Shown: in pieces, positions 36,108-45,128 of the stretch
Numbering within the stretch: the first letter of the stretch is position 1
How the letters are laid out: every line of letters starts with the position of its first letter
Assembly (NCBI GenBank): GCA_903632075.3
Contig: CAHIKZ030000838.1
Location: forward strand, 699,001 to 763,000
Source: Acanthosepion pharaonis
Lineage: Eukaryota > Mollusca > Cephalopoda > Sepiida > Sepiidae
Reading direction: 5' to 3'
Length of the DNA stretch: 64,000 bases
Notes under the pieces: generated by a model
The model's input: only the letters and a program-made list of their open reading frames with translations
Told to the model about the DNA's origin: nothing
Databases searched by the model: none
Position numbers and translations under genes: made by a program

Positions 36108-38660
36108 GCATATAAATACATATATGTAGGTATTAAAGACAAATATTCGACAAGACAAATAAGGGATACTCCTCAAAAAAATTGATGTTTGGTACTTTGG
36201 TCAGATTCCGATCGTCGGGGAATTGTCTCTCGATGCAGCTTACTACTTTTTAATGCGCTTCCGTATTTCGCTACTAAACTCTGTCAACAATCTATTTTTC
36301 TTTTACCATTCCCCTCTCCCAAGATTACAGGATATAAAACGCAATAGCTTACAGTATAGAAATGGCAATTTCTCACCATATATCTGCGAACATCTTTGTC
36401 TTCGGTAACTTTAATGGACACCACAACACGTGGCTGAAACATTCTAATGATGCTGATATTATAGAGACATTAAATTTTTCCATTACCCAATCCCTCACAC
36501 AAATCGAGGGTTTCTCTACTTGTTTCCCTAGTCAAACCGATCAATATGCTTCTCTATTGGATCTATTTCTTATCTCCTCTCTCTCTGTTCTTGCCAAGCT
36601 TCACAATACTGCCCTCTTGGTAACTCGGATCACTCAGTGGTAGCTATTGATATCTCCTTCCAATCATCTATTAAACAGGAAGCCCCTATCAATAAGACCA
36701 CTTTCCGGCAACAGCATACTGATTGGTACTCATTCCTAGACTTTCTTTATGAAGCCTCTTGGACTGACATCTTCAACCTCCCAATTGAAATAGAAGTAGT
36801 TCTGAAAGGCCACTCGTCTACATTTTTCGTACTAACGTGTGTGTGCCCCAGGGCTCCATCTTTGGTCCTACGCTGTTTTGAATCTTCATTAATCATCTTC
36901 CCGATGACATCAGCTCACACCTTAGCATCCACGCTGACGACACTACCATTTATTCCTGCCTCGATAGTAAGGCTAATCAGTTAGAGAAAGTGAAAATAGC
37001 AGCTGATGTACAAAACGACATCAAAACCGCCTCCAAAACTAAATTTATCTCCATTAATCATCTGAGAGACTCCTCTCTGCTTTCCATCAGCATAGTTGAT
37101 GCTATCCCCCAAGAAAGTGAATCATTGCGTCTTCTTGAACCAACGTTCTCAGCTGACATGAAGTGAAAAGTTTACATTGAATAAATCGTTAGATCAGCTG
37201 CTAACAAAGTCGGTTCACTGTGTTGGGCGCGACTGTTTTTCTCTCTGAAAATGTATCTTGTATATCTGTAAGTCTTACTATTCATCCATGCTTAGAATAT
37301 TGCTCTTATATATGGCCCGGTGCTTCTACAATTTTCCTTGAACTCCTTTATAAGATCCAAAGAATTATCAGCAATATTGTTGGTCATGATCTGGCGGCTT
37401 GGATTTAGTCACTTCCCTACCACTGTAAGGTAGCCACTCTGTGCCTTTATAATAAATACTTTCATGTTCATTGTTTGGATGGGTTATTCGTTATGGCATC
37501 CAGACTGTATGAATTTAAGCGCAATACTAGACGGGCAACGAGATTTCATCAATTTTCAGTTGATCTAGTTAGATGTAATCGTAACTTTTATGCTCACAGT
37601 TTCTAATCTCGCACTTATCGCTTGTGAAACTTCTTCCCGGCTCCATGCTTTCCAAACAACTTTAATTTGCAAAAATTTATACTCAGTTTGAATCGCTATC
37701 TACTGTCCTCCTGATTGCTCTTTTCTCTTTCTCTTCATTACTGATGTCTCTGTTCCTAATTTCCCCACACCCTGTAACCTCTTGCGTACTAGTGACTCTA
37801 CTGATTTGCTTGGGGTGGTACTGATTAAAAAACAGAATAACAATGTTGCATATAACATTTTTGTCATTTCCTCAATCCTCCTTATTCTCAGTTTTCTTTC
37901 ACTTTCATTTTCCTGTAAAACCCTGGGTCGTTTATTCCCTTTGTCACGCTGTGACACATTCTTAGTATTCGGTTCTTCCAACAAATGTTATTTGTTCTGC
38001 ACAGCTATAATCAAAGCGCATGTGCGGGTAGTCTGGTTGTTGCACACACAACCACGCACAGAAAAGCCCCATATATATATTATATATATTAAAACATATC
38101 TCATTAAATAATTTTGACACTTTTTGCCTACAGTTTTTAATAGGATCCGCTCGTAACTACGGACAAGTTTCTTAGTATTCTTATTAAAGGAAGTAAGAAA
38201 ACTACCATGTTTATCTATATTTATTTTCTTCCGAGCACTTTCGACATTAACACATGTCGTCATCAGGGTCTTGTTTTTTCTAAGACAAGCAATTGTTGTG
38301 TTCTTCCTTTTTCTAAGATAAAATTTTTGTCTTCATCTGAAATTTAAACTTTTACGTGTGAAGAGAAAAACACTAAGTTTATATTCTGTAAAATTTTTAA
38401 ACTTCATCATGTAGATACAAGTGCAAACATCAAGAGAGGTAACAAAGTTATTGAAATATCTATGTGTATGTGTATATGCGTGCGTGTGTGTAATGTGTAT
38501 ATGAGAGAGAGAAAAGAGAGGAACTAGAAATTTGCAATTTTCTGTACTTACCTTCCACTGATTCTGGTATTTCGTTATCACTTCGATCTATGACAGATGC
38601 TGTTGTGAATGTAAACCCAATCAGGGCAAACATTGCAATTACGACGAGCGAATTCATCAT
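18740..38660 (-). CDS. Gene B: secreted cysteine-rich protein, DUF4773-like, four exons
   Basis: Four exons join in frame to 789 bases, 262 codons plus stop: 38660-38552, 34634-34341, 22377-22291, 19038-18740. Every donor is GTAAGT, every acceptor ends in CAG, and all three introns are phase 1. Residues 1-22 form a signal peptide (core VVIAMFALIGFTFTTAS). Residues about 30-110 are an acidic linker (EDAEEEEVED). Then follow C-S-W, CC, ICLG, INGRTIW, ELC, KICFKLYNL, ICL and LGCI, which resemble DUF4773, a secreted domain of unknown function. It is probably exported; no reaction can be inferred. Paralogues C and D lie to the right in the same orientation. Introns hold antisense LINEs. There are two in-frame ATGs at 38660 and 38657. 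Confidence 0.8.
19040..20460. other. Intron 3 of gene B, left part
   Basis: No second gene is seen. It contains (TTCTT)n at about 19553-19580 and (TA)n/(TG)n tracts at about 19809-19950. The copy A counterpart (2005-2950) is progressively degraded. Confidence 0.5.
20462..20770 (-). mobile_element. Penelope-like GIY-YIG endonuclease fragment (minus arm)
   Basis: The minus-strand translation shows YIACTEGQFKK, then FRAQHERFNTRLADHCWKF and EKYNKSPNIKWKVLQQ. This is the GIY-YIG domain pattern found at the C-terminus of Penelope-like retroelements. Stops break it. It forms an inverted pair with 21716-22068. Confidence 0.65.
21716..22068 (+). mobile_element. Penelope-like GIY-YIG endonuclease fragment (plus arm)
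   Basis: The plus-strand translation gives YIACTEGQFKKR, FSFRAKHQQFNTRFANHCWK and KSPNIKWKILREERAK, nearly the same protein as the minus arm. The nucleotide arms match over about 300 bases, with a 945-base spacer. Penelope-like elements often occur as inverted partial copies, which this layout suggests. Confidence 0.65.
22075..22197 (+). repeat. (TA)n/(CTAT)n microsatellite
   Basis: TA, then CTAT, then CTCT and TA units in succession, next to the Penelope-like arm and 94 bases before exon 3 of gene B. Confidence 0.95.
22291..22377 (-). CDS. Gene B exon 3
   Basis: Acceptor ttttaataacag, donor GTAAGTATC, 87 bases, phase 1 at both ends. It encodes ICLG, SVRLNLGINGRTIWSRRI. Exon 3 of gene C has exactly the same length (87) and exon 3 of gene D is 84, with the same I/T-C-(L/V) start and a G-x-x-x-x-W core. 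Confidence 0.85.
22400..23850 (+). mobile_element. T-rich leader, probably 5' untranslated region of the LINE
   Basis: About 1.4 kb of T-rich sequence found in copy B only, ahead of an ORF1-like frame. No gene is seen. A piece of it (22908-22925) appears out of place in copy A at 4690-4707. Assignment to the LINE is inferred from its absence in copy A. Confidence 0.4.
23852..24394 (+). pseudogene. ORF1-like frame of the LINE
   Basis: An open frame of about 180 codons. The first 90 are highly charged (DKKKKNKQEEQ, then SESMVAEKSQS). A globular segment follows with SINITEFLKKAKGYAHLV and RSLKICHSTN. Charged N-termini are common in LINE ORF1 proteins, but I recognise no specific domain. It ends 1.6 kb before the main RT frame. 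Confidence 0.4.
24545..24800 (+). repeat. Short tandem repeat with ataatgttgccag core
   Basis: Five or six units sharing aataatgttgccagctatacg, separated by T-rich spacers of variable length. It sits inside the LINE between ORF1-like and ORF2-like sequence and is followed by (TA)n at about 24818-24842. Confidence 0.75.
26028..27401 (+). pseudogene. LINE reverse transcriptase core (broken)
   Basis: It contains the RT fingers and palm in order: ITESEIWEALKQVGLDKSPG, GLDGLPYEVY, NFRPLTMLNT, then a TAG, then LANRLQSV, GRIIQDNLHMV, VDHRFLEAVLSAAGFG, a frameshift near 26970, IHQGCPLSPLLYVLALEP and AYADDVSILV. The YADD catalytic box is intact, but the frame is interrupted at least twice. It is similar to proteins labelled Tx1-type in animals, by my recognition. 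Confidence 0.75.
27424..27472 (+). repeat. (TG)n in the Helitron-like 5' module
   Basis: About 24 TG units after aaacgcaggt. The second module has the same arrangement at 29667-29712. Confidence 0.95.
27681..29614. repeat. Inverted repeat inside the Helitron-like element
   Basis: The left arm 27681-27742 (agagcatagcatgatg, acgaaaacaaaattttatcg) is complementary to the right arm 29557-29614 (cgataaaattttgttttc, catcagactatgctct). The spacer is about 1.8 kb. It could mark a second, older transposon inside the first, or subterminal repeats of the element itself. Confidence 0.6.
30102..31257 (+). pseudogene. LINE ORF2 C-terminal part
   Basis: It continues the RT frame after the insertion: SLKGRAEVCVSHIYPILL, LLFSFLWGGKAARVSW, GGLSMPSIEIRQYMLR. 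Later come frameshifted blocks with PWIARDFAQWA, a zinc-knuckle-like CRRCSGEVETIGHAFFHC, and WSGILMPVRYQDM before a TAG. About 380 codons with several stops. Confidence 0.7.
31258..31900 (+). other. Probable 3' untranslated region of the LINE
   Basis: No coding sequence. It is present only in copy B and ends where alignment to copy A resumes near the satellite-like words at about 31910. No poly(A) tail is evident. Confidence 0.4.
32085..33722 (+). repeat. Direct repeats flanking the satellite
   Basis: 32085-32338 and 33455-33722 are about 250-base direct repeats (both contain aacgtctaataattcctaat and ctatcgaagat). They bracket the satellite array and are also present in copy A. Confidence 0.8.
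32345..33315 (+). repeat. Satellite with 220-bp higher-order repeat
   Basis: The basic unit is about 72-76 bases (tatcctcataaccaccacct, tgtaatgttccatcttgacc, tcttcaaatcaagactcaat, tgtcatctt). Groups of three units repeat at 220 bases: equivalent points are 32437, 32657 and 32877. The right end (about 33140-33310) decays into a 23-base subunit, ctttcctcataactaccactt. The roughly 90-codon open frames across it repeat with the DNA and are not genes. Confidence 0.9.
34341..34634 (-). CDS. Gene B exon 2
   Basis: Acceptor ttccattgcag, donor GTAAGTTTC, 294 bases, phase 1 at both ends. It starts VYRSSLESMLRNISKLIAEN, continues through an acidic, unstructured-looking stretch and ends with ISCSWRRMAGQCCQSLRIF. 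Paralogous exons are 57639-57872 (234 bases) and 61669-61893 (225 bases). The start (Y/I-K/R-N/S...I-E-S-M) and the CC end are conserved while the middle varies in length. Confidence 0.85.
34760..36000. other. Intron 1 of gene B, left part
   Basis: No gene is seen. It is conserved with 7000-8350. It is AT-rich and ends at the (CA)n(TA)n tract near 36000-36105. Confidence 0.5.
36000..36105 (+). repeat. (CA)n(TA)n microsatellite
   Basis: Imperfect CA repeats followed by about 25 TA units. Counterpart of the first tract at 8373-8476. Confidence 0.95.
36385..37830 (+). mobile_element. Jockey/CR1-like LINE remnant, copy B
   Basis: Better preserved than copy A: FVFGNFNGHHNTWLKHSND, ETLNFSITQSLTQIEGF, TDQYASLLDLFLISS, then VVAIDISFQSSIKQEAP and WYSFLDFLYEASWTDIF. 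After that come a jump to the late RT, LEYCSYIWPGA and IVGHDLAAWI. Most of the RT is missing, so it is internally deleted. It is antisense in intron 1 of gene B. Confidence 0.78.
38238..38266 (-). other. Hammerhead-like structural motif, copy B
   Basis: CTGATGA, stem CGACAT/ATGTCG around a 6-base loop, then AAAG, on the minus strand. The loop differs from copy A by one base while the stem is unchanged. Confidence 0.4.
38552..38660 (-). CDS. Gene B exon 1 (signal peptide)
   Basis: ATGATG start, donor GTAAGTACA, 109 bases ending in phase 1. It encodes a hydrophobic signal (VVIAMFALIGFTFTTA) and VIDRSDNEIPESVE. The signal cleavage is probably after TTA or AS. The donor is identical in copy A. 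Confidence 0.85.
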
Positions 38661-38762
38661 AGGGACTTAGGCGATTTCGGTCGAAGGACGCAGTTTCATT
38701 CAAATGTTGTCTGCCTGTCTCAGTCAGAAAATCCCGAGTGTCTGAATTCAGTTGCCAGTGAA

Positions 38763-38769
38763 ATTTATA
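38763..38769 (-). promoter_or_regulatory. TATA box candidate of gene B
   Basis: TATAAAT on the minus strand, 103 bases upstream of the first ATG. A start site 25-35 bases downstream would leave a leader of about 70 bases. Conserved in copy A. Confidence 0.5.
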
Positions 38770-39934
38770 GTTTTAGCAAGCACCGTTTTTAATTGTGGAT
38801 TATCTGATTTGCATCATTAGCATATAAGTACATGGGGATTCATGGAAATTCACTCAATTGTGTAATACTTAAAAGTGGTTCCATTTTGTTTATTTCCGGA
38901 ATTTCTTTAATGCTTGCTTATTTCCTTTTTGTGTTTCATTGCATACAATGAATACAAAAAAACTTTTATAGTATCAAATCAACAATCAATGGCCTTAAGA
39001 GTTCAAATGAATAGAATGACCTATTGTCATTTAAAAATGGGAGAGATCTGTCCTCCTTGTATTTCCCAACCCTTGTCAATATGCAGAAAAAATAAACTCA
39101 GAATTCAGTACGAAATATTTTGTAAGTCGATAATAATACCAAGAAAAATTTATTAACACATTTACTTCATTTGCTTAATTTGTCTTACCATAGAAATTAA
39201 ATGTAATTTATGTAGACTAAGGAAATATTTTTAAAGATTGATAAATTATTACAGCTTATAATAGACGCTTACAAAACCTTGACAGTCGATGTGAATGTTT
39301 TTCTAATTCTTTATATTTAGTTTATATGAAAACTCAAATTATGTTCACCTAAAAGATTATTTAGCAGAATCTTTTTGGATCATTTCTTTTATTAGACATT
39401 TCTATTAGCATTGTTATCCAGGTCTTATCCAGCAATTCCATTTTCTTCTTATAGAGTAAGTGGCTGCAAATAATAAAGAGGAAAATTAAAATATATTTTG
39501 GCAGTTTTATGTTTATAGAAGTGACATGTCATTCCTCACATCTGTTTTGGAAATAAGAAGGAATTATCTCCTTAAATGGCATTTATTAATTAAATACAAT
39601 AAATCAGATTAATTGTTAACCGATGTTTTTGTAATAAAATTAATATTAAAGAACCGATGTGGTTAGGGTCTTCAGAATGTACACTTAATTCGTTTACATA
39701 ATAAAATTTGACGCTTTATGCAAGGTATTATCAATATTATTTCCCGGTCTTAGACGATTTCGGCATCGACATGATCATAGAAATAATTGATGAAAAATAC
39801 AACAACGGCGATTTACCGAAATAACTCAGTAGATTCATCTCTTGAAGCGCTGTCTAAAAAAAAACAGACGCAAATGAATGCGAGTTTCATCGGAAAATCA
39901 GCTTTATGAACCACATTAAGTTAATCGAGTGAAT

Positions 39935-40437
39935 TCTAATGAATAGGGCCTGACACATAATTAGACCGGAAAGGCGTCAAGGGTAACATGGTTTTGGTAA
40001 AGATATTGCCACAAAATTCTGGATTATAATAAGAATGATATCGGAAAAAGCAATAGAAAAGCAGAAGGATGTATATGCAAGTTTTACAGATTACGCAAAA
40101 GCATTTGATAAGATACGACACAAAAATCTATTTGAATTTGCTAAAGAAAAAGGAATGATTTATATGGGAAGGATGTTAAAGTAATGATGAACTTATAGTG
40201 AGAACAAACCGTCTGTATACGGATAGAAAATGAATAGGTACACAAAAATAGAAAGGGACATAAGACAATAATATGTCTTTTCACCGAATTGATTCAACTT
40301 TTACTTCAAGGCTATCCTAAAGGTGGTGGTGATTTTAGAAGGAGTTATTATCAGTGGGCGCAATCTTAACAGTACAAGATAGTAGATGACACTGTATTGA
40401 AAACAAACATAGAAGGAAAACTACAGGGCTTCCTAAT
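39935..40437 (+). mobile_element. Non-LTR RT fragment, copy B (cut at 40437)
   Basis: Same fragment as 14055-14543: KDVYASFTDYAKAFDKIRHK, then a block containing DDTVLKTNIEGKLQGFL. It ends abruptly at 40437, at the boundary of the duplicated segment. Confidence 0.65.
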
Positions 40438-40439
40438 GA

Positions 40440-41045
40440 TTCAGTGCGACATTTATTATTAAGAGGACAGTTCTGAGGGTAAAGACAATAAACTCGGTAC
40501 AATTTTTAATAAAAATACCCTAAATTTAAGTTACAGTTGTACTGAAAACTTAGAAATGATTATTAAGAAACATAATCCTAATATCTTGAGTAAACACTTA
40601 GACCAAAATCTAAGAAATTTAGAGAGTATAATAAAAAGAGATGAAGATAATCAAAAATTATGTAACTACAGAAATCCTCAAAACTCTCCTCTTAATAATA
40701 AATTTTGTATTGAATCATTTGTATACCAACGCAATATCTCATCTATTGAGACAAGGTAAAAGTCTATGTTGGATGCACAAGACATGAATTCAAAAAGCGT
40801 TTTAACCAACATCAATGTTCTTTTAGAATAAATAAATACCGAAATCAGACGTCCATATGTAAATATTTCTGGCACTTAAAAGAAACCAATAAAACACCTC
40901 TCGTGCAATGGAAATTAATAAAAAAAGCTAGAATATGTAGGTCATTAAAGTACATATATGTACACATGAGAAATTGTACATTACTAGGTTGATAAAAAAT
41001 AAAAATTTACTTAATCAAAAAAAATGAAATAGCTATTCTTTGCCG
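40440..41045 (+). mobile_element. Penelope-like element, GIY-YIG end
   Basis: The plus-strand translation: KHNPNILSKHLDQNLRNLES, a CNYRN...C cysteine pair, then KVYVGCTRHEFKKRFNQHQC (GIY-YIG core with the conserved R and H), SFRINKYRNQTSICKYFWHL and PLVQWKLIKKARIC. One stop and one frameshift lie before the core. It starts exactly at the copy B boundary, so its insertion may have caused or used the break. Confidence 0.75.
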
Positions 41046-42135
41046 ACATTGTCAAAGATTTTCCTTAAATAATATATGAAAAAATAAAAAAAAGCTAAAA
41101 AATGAAACATACATATTTATATTTGATATTATATTAATTTTTGAATAATAAAGTAATTCTAATACTTTAATTTTTTTTTTAAAGAAGTATAGTCTATTAG
41201 TAATTAGAATTAGGAATAATATTTTAAAATTGTATTTTAATACGACTTACTCATATTCAAATAACCCTTTAGGCAAAAAATCTTTATGTATACACTCACA
41301 AATTTAACAGCAAAGCAGAAGTGCCGAAAAACTTTTTGTCACTGAAGAAAAACAGAGAACATGCGAAAAAACGGATGTCATTATTTGTTGAGCAGGCACC
41401 CCTACCCTAACTTAACTCATCCTCATTTTGAAAGCAACTCTTATTTTGATACAATATTTGTCAGTGAAAATGAATAGCCTACCTCCCCTTTGCAAAATGA
41501 TTGAATTTCCCCGTATTCATAGAAACTAATATAAAGAATGTATGTGCTTATAAATCTCAGTAAATTTCAAATAATTTATTCCAAAATTCGCTTGAAAATG
41601 TAACAATACTAGGGATTTTAATTTAATTCTATAATTAAATCTGAAGTTTATAGTTTCTCTTTTTGAAACACGGTAATTACTGTGTAGCGATGGAACCACA
41701 TTTTTAAATTAGTATTTATGCTCCGTAGAATTGTATTGAGAACTGTTTTTTAAAAATAAAAATAATTAATAAGAACATTGGATTATAAATCTTATTGTTC
41801 TTTCTCTTTATTTTAATTTTAAAACTCTTCCTTCCCTCTCTAAACTCGACCATGTCTCTCATACCATTCCTCACCACCCTCTATGTTAACATATAAGCTT
41901 AATACTGCCCGTCAAAAGTGTAAATTTTAAATTCATTTTTCGTTTCACCTTTTGAGAGTGAAGTTTGAAGATCCAGTCAAAAATAAAATTCTTTGGTTAA
42001 ATAAATTATTACAAATGGAGCCTTACAAGAGGTCTGTTTTTCTTTAAATTAAATTATTTGCTCTGACTTAACATTGAGCTCTCAGGATTTCATCCTCCTT
42101 GGGATTATCCATACAGATTACCAAGATTTTTCGTT

Positions 42136-42187
<52 letters not shown>

Positions 42188-42850
42188 TTAGCTGCTTCTA
42201 TGTCCTGTTTCTAAATCTTATTGAAAGCATATCTCCCAAGCCCAGTACTTGGTGAGGGCGGAGAATTGGCCGTTGATTTCCCCCCACCCCACCACCAGGT
42301 CGACGCTTGGACATAAGGTAAGCAGTACATTTAGTCACCATCATGAGGAAGAAGGCAGATAACCACTTGCTGGCCCATGTGAATATAGTTTCGCTCTAGC
42401 AGAAACCCATTTACATTTTTCTTTGTTTATTTTTGTTTTTGTTTTTTTGTTCTTTCGTTTTTAAATTTTACTATTCCCCCCGCCCCACACTCAAAGGCAT
42501 TTTGTCCCAATGATTCTCCTTATTTGATAATTTAGTAAAAAATACCGGCTCGAAAGTTTAAAAAAAAAAAAAAAACAGGAAAAATGGAAAAATGGAAAAC
42601 TCTTTGACTAGATGCAATAATAAATCCTGGTAACCTTATTTTCAATTTCTTTTTAGAATAGACAATGGGACTTATACTAAGTTAAAACTTAATGTGATAG
42701 GGTATAGCCAAGTGTGATCCAGGACTCCTTACCTGTTATCTCCCCCGCCAACAATCCTTCCCTCTGTTTTTGTCGTTTTTTTTGTGTTATCTGTAATAGG
42801 AGTAGGTAGTCTCTTCTACCGCCCGGTCAACACTCCTCCCCCTTCTATTG
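41046..42850. other. Stretch with no gene seen
   Basis: AT-rich, no recognisable coding or RNA gene. It contains (TA)n at about 42138-42183 and a poly(A) run at 42560-42575. Confidence 0.5.
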
Positions 42851-42879
42851 GACATGAGTAGAGGCTTACAACTTGTTTC

Positions 42880-44098
42880 TTGTCTAGGAAGGGGTTCCCG
42901 GTACTGTTTCTCTCTCCGGCCTCTGTATTAGTGCAGCTCTGTTTCTCCCGTAATGTGTGCAGTCTGTGGCATCACCTCTTCATTCTGAGGGTACACGGTT
43001 GACAGTTCTCTCGTTGCTGTTTCCGACTGGTAGTTAGGAACCCTAACTCTTGCATAGCGTCTTGAGCGGCCGCTCTGATCAACAGTTGTATAATACCAGG
43101 GTGTCTGTAGTGCCATGTCGCGCATGGAAAGGTGTCCTTGCAGTCACCTCCGGTGGGCAGCCCTGAGGCCACATAATGATGCAGATTTTGCCAACTCCTC
43201 TCTGCCCGCGTCTCTGTCTGTTTCTTTTACTTCGGGCCTTCTCATCTTACAAACAAAATTCAACATGAGTTACAAAAACCGAAAGATTAACCCTAAACTA
43301 GCCTCTCAAAAACCACCTAAACCCCTCAACATTTCGTTCACCAACATCCGGGGCATTAGGACAAACTGGAATCTTTCCTCACTGCAAACGGCCCGGATAT
43401 ACTGGCTCTCTGTGAGACAAACCTTGTCTCATCTATCCCCTCTTCTGATCTCTCGATCCCCGGCTATCTTCCTCTCCTCAGAAAAGACTCTCTAACCCAC
43501 ATGCACGGTCTTTGTGTCTACGTCAAGGAACATCTCCCTCTGGCCAGAGAGTCCTCTCTCGAATCGCCTGACCAGTCATACATGTGTCTCCGACTCTCTC
43601 TCCTCAATGCAGTAAGCTATCTCAAGATAGTAATCTCCAGAGGCGGATATGCAATGTGGTTGGCCCTGCCCTGGCGTCTCGTCTACAGTCACTTTCTCAC
43701 AGACGCGCCGTCGCTTCTATCTGTCTGTTTTACAAATACTTTCATGGAAATTGCTCCGAGGAGCTGCATTCGCTGGTTCCCAGATGTCATGAGTTCAAGC
43801 GCCCTACGAGGCTGGCATCTCACTCTCACCCCTTCACTGTCGAAACTCCTAAATGCAGCCGTCTCTTCTACTCTAATAGCTTCATGTCTCGCACCTCTCG
43901 CCTGTAGAACTCCCTTCCCTTCTCCTGTTTCCCTGTGAGCTATAATCTCCAGCTATTCAAGTGTAATGTCAATCGACATCTCCTGTGGCCTTGATCCTTT
44001 CTTCTATCACTCCTATCTGATCTTGCTCTAAATCTTTCTGTAACCCTATGCGTCCTAGTGGGTTCCCGCCTTGCTTGGGGTGAAATGCTTAAAATAAA

Positions 44099-44100
<2 letters not shown>
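42880..44100 (+). mobile_element. Jockey/CR1-like LINE with internal deletion
   Basis: A 5' leader at about 42880-43260 is followed by the start of ORF2 at 43265 (MSYKNRKINPKLAS, LNISFTNIRGIRTNW, IYWLSVRQTL) and MHGLCVYVKEHLPLARESS. It then jumps near 43610 to the C-terminal block (RRICNVVGPALASRLQSLSH, LFYKYFHGNCSEELHSLVPR, MSRTSRL). It ends cttgcttggggtgaaatgct and aaataaaata, then (TA)n. Both ends are present, so it is a full-length copy that lost its centre. Confidence 0.8.
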
Positions 44101-44103
<3 letters not shown>

Positions 44104-44156
<53 letters not shown>

Positions 44157-44207
44157 TTTTTCTAGCATGAAACAGCCTGTCGTCTTTGAGTGTTGACTTC
44201 AATTTTC

Positions 44208-44251
<44 letters not shown>

Positions 44252-44441
44252 AAACATCAAACAATGTAAAAAATAAGCAATGAACATTAAGCAATGTAAA
44301 AAATAAAGAGGAAATATTTCTATACAGTCAGGTATTTTGTCTAAAAATCATAAAAAAGAATACATATATATATATATTTATATATATTCTTTTATCGACA
44401 CATTTTTATGACTGCAACGTATTATATAATATACATAAACG

Positions 44442-44473
<32 letters not shown>

Positions 44474-44529
44474 TCTTTTATCGCCTCCTTTTTATAACGG
44501 TAACGTATTCTTTTATCGCCGTCTTTTAT

Positions 44530-44563
<34 letters not shown>

Positions 44564-44570
44564 TTCTATC
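44104..44570 (+). repeat. Cluster of (TA)n tracts
   Basis: TA tracts at about 44104-44152, 44208-44230 (then TG), 44363-44390, 44442-44473 and 44533-44562, separated by near-repeats of attcttttatcgcc and ttttatgactg. The spacers themselves repeat, giving a loose tandem of about 80-110 bases. Confidence 0.8.
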
Positions 44571-44689
44571 GCCTTCTTATTATGAGTGTAACGTTATTAG
44601 ACAAAATACCTGACTGTTGTGGGGCTCTCCCCTTTTTACAAAAGACGGACTCGTATATTTATACTGACAGAGAGAATACCTGCTGTTGA

Positions 44690-45115
44690 GATATGTCAAG
44701 ATATGTCCGTCGAACTCTCTTCTTTGGCAGAGAGGAACCCAGACGTGGCTTTGCCGAAGGGCAAAGTTTCCTCTGGAGAAGTAGACAGTTTCCAAATCCG
44801 CTTATGCGGGTTCAAAGGGGATATTTTTTGGCTGAGCCTACGGGCTCGGAGAAAGCCACTTTAAACTCGGCCTTGTGCCACATATATTCCTCGTGGATGG
44901 AATATTAAATACTGTGATACGTTGAAATACAGTCTCTGGCTGTGTGCGACGTCTGTCGAACTCTCTGCTTTGGCAAAGAGGATCCTGGACGAATCTTTTG
45001 CCGAAGGTCAAAGTTTCGTCCGTGGAGGTAGACAGTTCCCGAACCCGCTTATGCGGGTGCAAAGGGGATATTTTGGGGCTGAGCCTACGGAGAAACCTAT
45101 GTTAAACTCAGTCCG
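44690..45115 (+). repeat. Tandem pair of about 225 bases
   Basis: 44698-44880 and 44945-45115 share gtcgaactctc, tttgccgaagg, agtttc, ccgcttatgcgggt, caaaggggatatttt and gctgagcctacgg. Both copies keep one open frame (FAEGQSF, RQFPNPLMRVQRGYF, AEPT), but neither has a start or splice context I can support. Each contains the small hairpin cccgcttatgcggg or a one-base variant. Confidence 0.8.
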
Positions 45116-45128
45116 GGTTTCACCGTTT

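Larger units (their letters stand above)
17027..40437. repeat. Copy B of the large duplicated segment
   Basis: This is the intact partner of 1-14543. It carries the same order of parts: gypsy gag, exon 4, inverted Penelope-like pair, exon 3, satellite, exon 2, jockey-like LINE, exon 1 and RT fragment. It is longer because a Tx1-like LINE block (about 22.4-31.9 kb) sits in intron 2. At 40437 it stops abruptly inside the RT fragment, which continues in frame in copy A. Copy A therefore keeps the older sequence at that junction and copy B is truncated there. Confidence 0.88.
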
